Assembly (NCBI GenBank): GCA_024639025.1 | Contig: JAHEJF010000160.1 | Span: forward strand, 1-5,607 | Direction: 5' to 3' | From: Ahrensia sp. | GTDB taxonomy: Bacteria > Pseudomonadota > Alphaproteobacteria > Rhizobiales > Rhizobiaceae | DNA: 5,607 nucleotides | Shown: positions 1 to 4,786 of the stretch, piece after piece | How positions within the stretch are numbered: position 1 is the first letter of the stretch | How the letters are laid out: each line of letters opens with the position of its first letter | Notes under the pieces: generated by a model | Told to the model about the DNA's origin: nothing | The model's database searches: none | What the model saw: only the letters and a program-made list of their open reading frames with translations | Program-made: the position numbers and the translations under genes

Positions 1-386
1 GTGCCCAGAATATCGGTGTGGAACACTTTATAGGCTGCCAGATCTTCGACCTCGACCCGCAGCAGGTATTCTTTTTCGCCGGTGATGTTGTGGCATTCAG
101 TGACTTGGTGAGCACGCGCGATTGATCGTTCAAACGCCTCTTGTGACTGTTTTGAGTGATCGCCCAGGCCGACCGCAACATAAGCAACAAAATTGATGCC
201 GCGTTTCGACTGATTGAGGATGGCGCGATAGCCACTGATCACGCCAGTGCGTTCCAGGTCCTGGACACGTCTGAGGCAGGCCGACGGGGACAAGCCGACC
301 CGGCCCGCCAATTCGAGATTGCTGATGCGCCCGTCCTTTGACAGCTCACGCAATATTTTTTGGCTTATCTGATCAATATCGCTCAT
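1..386 (-). CDS. Lrp/AsnC family transcriptional regulator (3' end off window)
   Basis: Reading leftward from the ATG at 386-384 gives 128 codons with no stop before the window edge, so the C-terminus is missing. Residues 1-50 form the usual Lrp/AsnC winged helix-turn-helix: MSDIDQISQKILRELSKDGR, then a recognition-helix region LSPSACLRRVQDLE at about 32-45. Residues from about 65 onward are the start of the RAM ligand-binding/oligomerisation domain, including the typical ITGEKEYLLRVEV stretch at about 101-113. Members of this family bind DNA as dimers to octamers and respond to amino acids. The divergent gene is an amino-acid exporter, so that gene is the likely target, alongside autoregulation; this is inference from position. 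In-frame upstream starts exist (ATG at 428, GTG at 410), but the chosen start places the first helix as in other family members. No Shine-Dalgarno sequence is visible before it. Confidence 0.93.
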   Translation of the reverse strand, partial: MSDIDQISQKILRELSKDGRISNLELAGRVGLSPSACLRRVQDLERTGVISGYRAILNQSKRGINFVAYVAVGLGDHSKQSQEAFERSIARAHQVTECHNITGEKEYLLRVEVEDLAAYKVFHTDILG

Positions 387-392
387 TTGTTG

Positions 393-434
393 CGCATTAT
401 TCTGTTTCACGCTGCAAAAAGCAACCATAATGCG
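393..434. promoter_or_regulatory. Perfect 8-bp inverted repeat, candidate operator for the Lrp-type regulator
   Basis: CGCATTAT at 393-400 is repeated in inverted orientation as ATAATGCG at 427-434. The arm centres are 34 bp apart, about three helical turns, so both arms face the same side of the DNA. The repeat sits in the middle of the divergent gap, overlaps the predicted -10 of the regulator gene and reaches the candidate lysE -10 (CATAAT at 426-431). Lrp/AsnC proteins commonly bind pairs of phased sites in such divergent regions. The symmetry is observed; the binding role is inferred. Confidence 0.45.
396..424 (-). promoter_or_regulatory. Candidate sigma-70 promoter for the Lrp/AsnC gene
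   Basis: On the minus strand TTGCTT (424-419) and AATAAT (401-396) are separated by exactly 17 bp, and AATAAT matches the -10 consensus at five of six positions. Transcription would begin near 389, only a few bases before the ATG at 386. That fits the absence of a Shine-Dalgarno sequence and suggests a leaderless or near-leaderless message. It was identified by eye only. Confidence 0.35.
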
Positions 435-458
435 TTTGTTTTGCGTCAAGATTGTGCT

Positions 459-1052
459 ATGACTTATGAACTTGTTACAGGCTTGGCACTGTTTGCCCTG
501 GTAAGTTCCGGCACGCCCGGCCCCAATAACATGATGCTTATGGCGTCAGGCGCCAATTTTGGATTCAGGCAGTCAATGCCGCACATGCTTGGCATCGCGA
601 TTGGATTCACATTCATGACTTTTCTAGTGGGCTTGGGTCTCGCTGGCGTGTTTGAACAATTTCCGGTCCTTCACACCGTTCTCAAAGTGGTCAGTGTCGC
701 CTACATGCTGTTTCTGGCATGGAAAATTGCCAATGCGGCACCGCTCAAGCAGGGCGAGGCAACGGGTTCTCCGTTTACTTTTTTTCAGGCGGCGGCTTTT
801 CAGTGGGTCAATCCAAAGGCCTGGGCCATGGCTCTGACAGCTGTGACCGTTTATGCGCCCTCGCGCGATATATATGGTGCAGTTGCTGTCGCCCTGATAT
901 TCGGCTTGGTCAATTTTCCATCTGTCAGCGTTTACACCGTTCTTGGCGAACAAGTGCGCAAATTTCTGACCAGTCCGCTTCGTTTGCGCAGTTTCAACAT
1001 TGTCATGGCGTTGCTGCTGATTGCATCGCTTTACCCTGTTCTGATTGTGTGA
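459..1052 (+). CDS. LysE/RhtB family amino-acid exporter
   Basis: This is a 197-aa inner-membrane protein of the usual size for the LysE/RhtB (threonine/homoserine/leucine efflux) family. The signature SSGTPGPNNMMLMASGANFG lies at residues 16-35, in and just after the first membrane helix. About six hydrophobic segments can be placed near residues 5-27, 40-64, 68-92, 112-132, 138-160 and 178-197. QWVNPKAW at 115-122 is the second conserved element of the family (the F-x-NPK-type motif). Such proteins export amino acids or analogues using the membrane gradient. The substrate cannot be read from the sequence. The divergent Lrp/AsnC gene is a common partner. The ATG at 459 is preferred because the frame opens further upstream (a TTG at 360) only with non-membrane sequence that overlaps the divergent gene. 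The Shine-Dalgarno is weak (CAAG). Confidence 0.92.
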   Translation: MTYELVTGLALFALVSSGTPGPNNMMLMASGANFGFRQSMPHMLGIAIGFTFMTFLVGLGLAGVFEQFPVLHTVLKVVSVAYMLFLAWKIANAAPLKQGEATGSPFTFFQAAAFQWVNPKAWAMALTAVTVYAPSRDIYGAVAVALIFGLVNFPSVSVYTVLGEQVRKFLTSPLRLRSFNIVMALLLIASLYPVLIV

Positions 1053-1062
1053 ATTTTCACGC

Positions 1063-1090
1063 TTGCGCTGTTGCTGATTTTTGCTAGGCT
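1063..1090 (+). promoter_or_regulatory. Candidate promoter of the leuA leader
   Basis: TTGCGC (1063-1068) and TAGGCT (1085-1090) are separated by 16 bp, a plausible alphaproteobacterial sigma-70 pair. The -10 lies six bases before the ATG at 1097, so transcription would begin at or within a base or two of that ATG. The leader ORF would then be leaderless. It starts 11 bp after the lysE stop, and no terminator is visible between them, so read-through from lysE is also possible. Confidence 0.4.
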
Positions 1091-1096
1091 TGCCCC

Positions 1097-1222
1097 ATGA
1101 GCTTGATGACGATCACATTGATGTCGGTTTTGTTGCTGTCCGCTGCTGCGGCGGTTGTTGCCGCGCGTCGTCGCAAGCAAGCCCTGCTCCTACTTAGAAG
1201 CGATCGCTCGGCCCGTAAATAA
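1097..1222 (+). CDS. Putative leucine leader peptide (41 aa) upstream of leuA
   Basis: A 41-codon ORF runs from ATG 1097 to TAA 1220-1222 and is too short for routine gene finding. Nine of its 41 residues are Leu, including four consecutive Leu codons using four different triplets (CTG CTC CTA CTT, 1184-1195), eight codons before the stop. A Leu run near the end of a short ORF directly before leuA is the hallmark of a leader peptide, as in the enterobacterial leuL, where ribosome stalling on uncharged tRNA-Leu controls transcription. The N-terminal half is hydrophobic and is followed by an ARRRK patch, so a small single-helix membrane protein is the main alternative. There is no Shine-Dalgarno; the promoter position suggests leaderless translation, which is known for trpL of Sinorhizobium. 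Internal ATGs at 1106 and 1121 are alternative starts. A stable GCGGC/GCCGC hairpin (1148-1164) lies inside the ORF. Confidence 0.55.
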   Translation: MSLMTITLMSVLLLSAAAAVVAARRRKQALLLLRSDRSARK

Positions 1223-1266
1223 GGGGCGCCGGGTGGTCGTATCATGGCCACAAGCGCCAGCCCCTT
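1199..1266 (+). promoter_or_regulatory. Candidate leuA attenuator: mutually exclusive RNA stems
   Basis: Just after the leader ORF, AAGGGGC (1221-1227) pairs perfectly with GCCCCTT (1260-1266), enclosing a second stem GTGGTC (1233-1238)/GGCCAC (1246-1251) with a 7-nt loop. A competing fold pairs CGCT-GGCC (1205-1213, within the leader ORF) with GGCC-AGCG (1246-1256), which would break the inner stem. The competing segment lies at the edge of a ribosome stalled on the Leu codons. A perfect palindrome AGCGATCGCT occupies 1199-1208. No run of T follows the long stem, so a classical intrinsic terminator is not proven; control could act through Rho, a weak terminator or translation. Confidence 0.4.
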
Positions 1267-1290
1267 CTCACCTGTATTGAATTAAATGAT

Positions 1291-1310
1291 GCAAGGCGTT
1301 AAGCCCTTGC
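1291..1310 (+). promoter_or_regulatory. Hairpin in the leuA 5' untranslated region
   Basis: GCAAGG (1291-1296) pairs with CCTTGC (1305-1310) around an 8-nt loop. It ends 24 bases before the GAGGA Shine-Dalgarno of leuA (1335-1339). It has no T-tract and is therefore not a typical terminator. It may be a separate structural element of the leader. Confidence 0.3.
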
Positions 1311-1343
1311 CAAATGACGCGCCGAACGGGGCACGAGGACGAA

Positions 1344-3053
1344 ATGAGCATGAGCGATTCCACAATTGGCATGAAGTCGATGGCAGCTGCGGCTGCCAAG
1401 TACCAACCCTATCAACCCATGGACTTGAGTGACCGTACATGGCCATCCAAAACCATCACCAAGGCACCGATTTGGTGCTCGGTTGATCTGCGAGATGGTA
1501 ACCAGGCGCTGATCGAGCCGATGGGGCACGAGCGCAAGACACGGATGTTTGCGCTGCTGTTGCAAATGGGATTCAAGGAAATCGAGATCGGTTTTCCTTC
1601 CGCATCGCAAACTGATTTTGATTTTGCCCGTTGGTGCGTCGAAGAAGGCAATGTGCCTGATGATGTTTCGCTTCAGGTTCTGGTTCAGTGTCGACCTGAG
1701 TTGATTTCGAGAACATTTGAGTCACTCGAAGGCGCGAAGAAGCCAATTGTGCACTTCTATAATTCAACCTCGGAATTGCAGCGCCGGATTGTGTTCAACA
1801 AGGATGTTGAAGGTATCAAGGCAATTGCCACCGATGCAGCGAAGATGATCGCCGACATGGCAGCACAAGCCGGTGGTGGATATCGGTTTCAGTACTCGCC
1901 GGAGAGTTTTACAGGCACCGAGATGGAGGTGGCGCTTGAGATTTGCAATGCGGTTACCGAGATCATTCAGCCGACGCCCGACAACAAGCTGATCTTGAAC
2001 CTGCCGGCAACGGTTGAGATGTCGACACCCAATATTCATGCCGACCAGATTGAGTGGATCTGCCGCAATCTGGATAATCGCGAAAATATCATTGTTTCGC
2101 TCCATCCCCACAATGATAGGGGCACCGGCATTGCAGCGACAGAGCTGGGATTGATGGCTGGTGCCGACCGGGTTGAGGGAACCCTGTTTGGCAATGGCGA
2201 AAGAACAGGCAATGTTGATGTGGTTACACTGGCCCTGAACATGATGACACAGGGTATTGATCCGCAGTTGGACATCTCCGATATCAACCATATTCGCGAT
2301 GTGTATGAGCATTGTAACCAGTTGGCGATTCCCGAACGTCATCCCTATGTCGGCGAGTTGGTTTACACGGCTTTTTCCGGTTCACACCAGGATGCCATCA
2401 ACAAGGGCATGAAGGCGATCAAGGACACCGATGGCAAGCTTTGGGAAGTTCCGTATTTGCCGATTGATCCCGAAGATGTGGGGCGCAGCTACGAGGCAAT
2501 TATCCGCATCAACAGCCAATCAGGCAAAGGCGGCATTGCCTATATTTTGCAGGCTGATTACGGGCTGAACCTGCCGCGCAATCTGCAAATCGAATTCCGC
2601 AAGGTGATTCAGGATATTACTGACAAAGAGGGCATCGAGCTGACGTCAAAGCGGATTTATGATGAGTTCATGGCGACCTATGTGAACCTTGAGCATCCAC
2701 GCCTGCGATTTATCAGCCACACATCCGAACCCGATCCCAAGGACAAGGAGTTGCGCATTGTCCATGCCGACATGGTTGACGGTAATGAGCCAAAGAACCT
2801 TCAAGGCAGCGGTACCGGGCCGATTGACGGGTTCGTGGATGCATTGTCGAAGGAATTTGGCATGGATATCTCCGTGACTGACTATTCGGAGCACTCGGTC
2901 AGTCAAGGCGCCAACGCGGCGGCCATTTGCTACATGGAGCTGAAAATAGACGGTGATCCGGTTTTCGGTGTGGGCATCAATACCAACATTGTTACCGCAT
3001 CGCTTGAGGCGATTGTATCGGGTGTCAATATCGCCCTGGCAAAGCGCGGCTGA
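1344..3053 (+). CDS. leuA: 2-isopropylmalate synthase (type 2, long form)
   Basis: The product condenses acetyl-CoA with 2-oxoisovalerate to 2-isopropylmalate, the first committed step of leucine synthesis in the cytoplasm. The 569-aa length and the TWPSKTITKAPIWCSVDLRD start fit the type-2 (yeast and high-GC actinobacterial-like) form. The catalytic TIM barrel spans about residues 35-330. VDLRDGNQAL at 47-56 carries the Arg50/Asp51 pair, HPHNDRGTG at 254-262 carries the two metal-binding His residues, and GNGERTGNVD is at 283-292. A linker region follows. The C-terminal leucine-feedback domain occupies about 430-569, with GSGTGPIDGFVDAL at 488-501 and GVGINTNIVTASLEAIVSG at 542-560. All key residues visible by motif are present. 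The ATG at 1344 is chosen because GAGGA (1335-1339) precedes it at good spacing; an in-frame ATG at 1314 has no Shine-Dalgarno, and 1350 is a close alternative. Expression is probably controlled by the Leu-rich leader upstream, in addition to enzyme feedback. Confidence 0.97.
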   Translation: MSMSDSTIGMKSMAAAAAKYQPYQPMDLSDRTWPSKTITKAPIWCSVDLRDGNQALIEPMGHERKTRMFALLLQMGFKEIEIGFPSASQTDFDFARWCVEEGNVPDDVSLQVLVQCRPELISRTFESLEGAKKPIVHFYNSTSELQRRIVFNKDVEGIKAIATDAAKMIADMAAQAGGGYRFQYSPESFTGTEMEVALEICNAVTEIIQPTPDNKLILNLPATVEMSTPNIHADQIEWICRNLDNRENIIVSLHPHNDRGTGIAATELGLMAGADRVEGTLFGNGERTGNVDVVTLALNMMTQGIDPQLDISDINHIRDVYEHCNQLAIPERHPYVGELVYTAFSGSHQDAINKGMKAIKDTDGKLWEVPYLPIDPEDVGRSYEAIIRINSQSGKGGIAYILQADYGLNLPRNLQIEFRKVIQDITDKEGIELTSKRIYDEFMATYVNLEHPRLRFISHTSEPDPKDKELRIVHADMVDGNEPKNLQGSGTGPIDGFVDALSKEFGMDISVTDYSEHSVSQGANAAAICYMELKIDGDPVFGVGINTNIVTASLEAIVSGVNIALAKRG

Positions 3054-3059
3054 ATAGGC

Positions 3060-3078
3060 TTGCAAGTTTCTGTTGCAA
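3060..3078 (+). repeat. Short hairpin after leuA
   Basis: TTGCAA occurs at 3060-3065 and again at 3073-3078. Because the hexamer is its own complement, the two copies can form a 6-bp stem with a 7-nt loop just after the leuA stop. No T-run follows, so termination here is unproven and the next gene may be co-transcribed across the 85-bp gap. Confidence 0.25.
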
Positions 3079-3138
3079 TCTGCCTGTATGGAAACCGAAG
3101 GGCTGGATTTAAGAGTTGTATAGCAAAAGGTATGCCTC

Positions 3139-3792
3139 ATGACCGGAAAGTTGCAGGCAACTGATATGACATCGGCCGATATTGAGGACGCCCTTGAGCG
3201 CGTGCTGAGCAGCAAGACATTTACCCGCTCAGCCCGTGCGCGCGAGTTGCTGGATTATCTGGTCAAGCAGGAACAGGCCGGAAATGCTGCCATGCTGAAA
3301 GAATTCAGCATTGCGCAGGACGTGTTTGACAAGGATGATCGTTTTGATCCGTCAATTGATGCGGTGGTTCGGGTTCAGGCTGGGCGTCTGCGAGACAATT
3401 TGGCAAGCTATTATGCAGATGAGGGTGCACATGACGGTGTGCGCATTTCAATTCCGCTTGGTACTTATGTGCCGAGCTACGAGACCAATGAAAACGATGA
3501 TCCCAACGCTGATAATGCGCGGTTGGCGGGCGGCAATGATGCTGAAACTTCTGTTTCAGCCGATGATCCGGCACCGTTGAATTTCGGGGCACCTGTTGCC
3601 ACACTTTCGCTGGATGATGATGGTATTGAAATCGGCGCTATCAACGAAGACAAAGAGCCAACCAAGGTTTCAAATGTGCCGGTAAACCCGTTTGTGATCA
3701 AAGCGATCAACCGATTCACCTTGGCTATATTTGGAATTTTTATCCTGCTGGGCATCATATTGATACTGCTATGGCCAAGTGCGCCGGTCTGA
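3139..3792 (+). CDS. Tail-anchored protein with an N-terminal winged-helix-like domain; function unknown
   Basis: The protein is 217 aa. Residues 14-114 match, by pattern, the domain often found at the N-terminus of adenylate cyclase-like and TPR/TolB proteins. That pattern is an ALERVL-S--F-RS opening, RELLDYLVKQEQAG at 35-48, LKEFSIAQDVFDKDDRFDPS at 53-72, DAVVRVQAGRLRDNLASYY at 74-92, and RISIPLGTYVPSYE at 102-115. That domain is thought to be a winged-helix DNA-binding module. Here no cyclase or TPR part follows: instead there is a strongly acidic, low-complexity linker (about 117-173), then one hydrophobic helix (about 193-212) and a five-residue tail. K188 and R192 before the helix predict that the N-terminal domain faces the cytoplasm. 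AAAGG (3126-3130), 8 bases upstream, supports the ATG at 3139. It lies 85 bp after leuA on the same strand. Whether it binds DNA, and any link to leucine metabolism, are unknown. Confidence 0.85.
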   Translation: MTGKLQATDMTSADIEDALERVLSSKTFTRSARARELLDYLVKQEQAGNAAMLKEFSIAQDVFDKDDRFDPSIDAVVRVQAGRLRDNLASYYADEGAHDGVRISIPLGTYVPSYETNENDDPNADNARLAGGNDAETSVSADDPAPLNFGAPVATLSLDDDGIEIGAINEDKEPTKVSNVPVNPFVIKAINRFTLAIFGIFILLGIILILLWPSAPV

Positions 3793-3805
3793 GCCCATAG
3801 ACCGG
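3784..3805 (+). terminator. Candidate terminator hairpin
   Basis: CCGGTCT (3784-3790) and AGACCGG (3799-3805) form a perfect 7-bp GC-rich stem with an 8-nt loop. It starts in the last codons of the preceding gene and overlaps its TGA (3790-3792). Only ATTTG follows, so the T-tract is poor. It could be a weak intrinsic terminator or an mRNA 3'-end stabiliser. Confidence 0.5.
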
Positions 3806-3840
3806 ATTTGCTCAAAATCAGCTGAAAATATTTTCTTGCG

Positions 3841-3867
3841 TTGCAACAATAACCGTCCGACTATGGT
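3841..3867 (+). promoter_or_regulatory. Weak promoter-like pair upstream of the 3903 gene
   Basis: TTGCAA (3841-3846) and TATGGT (3862-3867) are separated by 15 bp, slightly short. Together with the hairpin at 3784-3805 this suggests that the gene at 3903 has its own promoter, but the match is modest. Confidence 0.25.
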
Positions 3868-3902
3868 AAACAATGCGTAAATTGAGCGTTTGGAGCCAAT
3901 GA

Positions 3903-4583
3903 ATGGCAAATGACAACAGAGATTCGCGGGGCCCGGGCAAGCGTAACAGCTTGGTTGACGCCGTGCGCGAGTTGAAGATCGCTACCGCCGAACGCAGCGA
4001 TGTCGTGGTCGAGATGAAGGAGGCTGATCGCGCGCGCCTGGAAATCCTGGCGCAGGAACTGGAACCTGTGTTTGACGAAGTGCCGCGGGATGACGAGCGA
4101 TTTGACTTTGCCCTGTCGTCGGGCCTTCAACCCCGCTTGTGGATTGATGCCACGGCGCACGTGATGATGGGCAAGGACCGCAGGCAATACCGTTTCGTAC
4201 GTGACACAAGGCTTGGCAGGACCGTACTGGCAGAATCCAACAAGACTGACCCGATCGCAGCTGCTGTTACCACATATATTGCTGAACGGCTGTATGAGCG
4301 GGAAATGGCACTGGCGGGTGACCATGTGAGTTACAGGCCCGGTGTGCCGCAACGGAACATGGACGATGTTCCGGCACGGGAGCCAAGCCGCCAGCGAGAT
4401 CCGAATATTCCCAAGCCGTTGTTGATGACACCGCCATTTAAAGAGGAAGCTGCAGAGCAACCCCATAACGGCAAGGGCTTTATGGGAGCGCGCGAATTGC
4501 AGAGCCGGATCGAACCCAGCCTGGGTGGATGGTTGCTTTTGGGGATTTTCATCATGGGTGGCGCTGTCTTGCTATCGATGTAA
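3903..4583 (+). CDS. Conserved-looking hypothetical protein with a C-terminal membrane anchor
   Basis: This is a 226-aa protein that I do not recognise as a named family; similar proteins seem to occur in Rhizobiales, but that is memory and not a search. Residues 1-45 are charged and probably helical. A compact central region (about 62-138) contains PRLWIDATAHVMMGKDRRQY at 77-96, followed by RFVRDTRLGRTVLAES and an amphipathic AAAVTTYIAERLYEREMAL segment. This looks like a folded domain rich in Arg and aromatic residues. Residues 140-195 are polar, rich in Pro, Gln and Glu, and probably disordered. Residues 209-226 (GWLLLGIFIMGGAVLLSM) are one hydrophobic helix that ends the protein, so it is predicted to be tail-anchored with the bulk in the cytoplasm. 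GGAG at 3892-3895 lies 7 bases before the ATG. The ATG at 3899 is out of frame and stops at once. No catalytic motif is evident. Confidence 0.82.
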   Translation: MANDNRDSRGPGKRNSLVDAVRELKIATAERSDVVVEMKEADRARLEILAQELEPVFDEVPRDDERFDFALSSGLQPRLWIDATAHVMMGKDRRQYRFVRDTRLGRTVLAESNKTDPIAAAVTTYIAERLYEREMALAGDHVSYRPGVPQRNMDDVPAREPSRQRDPNIPKPLLMTPPFKEEAAEQPHNGKGFMGARELQSRIEPSLGGWLLLGIFIMGGAVLLSM

Positions 4584-4786
4584 TGGGCACGAAAGCAAAC
4601 TGTCGGAATTCGCGCAGCTGCTTTGATTTGATCTTTTCAATGTCTAGATTGGTGCCGACAAGCGGCTGAGGATGAGGCGCATTTGCTAGACTCTGGCAGC
4701 TTTTGATGGAATAGCAGTACCTGGATCTTTCCAATATTTCCAATGCTCAAATCCGCGCCAGCTTTTCAGTTGAAGACTGAAACGCT
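4584..4786. other. Convergent intergenic region without a gene
   Basis: This 203-bp gap between two convergent genes has no credible ORF; the ATGs at 4672 and 4706 hit stops within a few codons. It holds a tandem 9-bp near-repeat TTTCCAATA/TTTCCAATG (4728-4745), a GCAGCTGC palindrome (4614-4621) and the hairpin listed separately at 4761-4785. A TTGATT (4623-4628)/TAGATT (4645-4650) pair 16 bp apart resembles a plus-strand promoter but leads to no gene. Confidence 0.6.
4761..4785 (-). terminator. Candidate bidirectional terminator hairpin at the 3' end of the metallophosphoesterase gene
   Basis: TTTCAGT (4764-4770) and ACTGAAA (4776-4782) form a perfect 7-bp stem with a 5-nt loop. Two outer G-C pairs extend it across one mismatch (4761-4762 with 4784-4785). 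It starts two bases after the TAG stop of the minus-strand gene and lies between convergent genes, which is the expected place for a shared terminator. No clear T-run is seen on either side, so efficiency is uncertain. Confidence 0.4.

Noticed and set aside
156..341. 61-codon plus-strand ORF opposite the Lrp-type gene
   Set aside because: It is antisense to a well-supported winged-helix/RAM coding region.
719..1087. 122-codon plus-strand ORF overlapping the exporter gene
   Set aside because: It is out of frame within a clear LysE/RhtB coding region, and its Cys/Ser/Gly-rich translation is typical of a shadow frame.
1314..1343. Longer leuA start at ATG 1314
   Set aside because: There is no Shine-Dalgarno before 1314, while GAGGA is correctly spaced for 1344. 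The ten extra residues would add nothing typical of the family.
1764..2342. 192-codon minus-strand ORF inside leuA
   Set aside because: It lies wholly antisense to strongly conserved leuA coding sequence and its translation shows no family-like pattern. It is a by-product of codon composition.
2646..3215. 189-codon minus-strand ORF across the leuA 3' end
   Set aside because: It overlaps the leuA regulatory domain and the next gene, has no recognisable motifs and is best explained as an antisense shadow.
3861..4466. 201-codon minus-strand ORF opposite the 3903 gene
   Set aside because: The plus-strand frame has a good Shine-Dalgarno, domain-like composition and a terminal membrane helix. The antisense frame is rich in Cys and His without order.
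4728..4745. Tandem TTTCCAATA/TTTCCAATG repeat
   Set aside because: It is only two short imperfect copies in an AT-rich gap, too little to call a repeat array or binding site.
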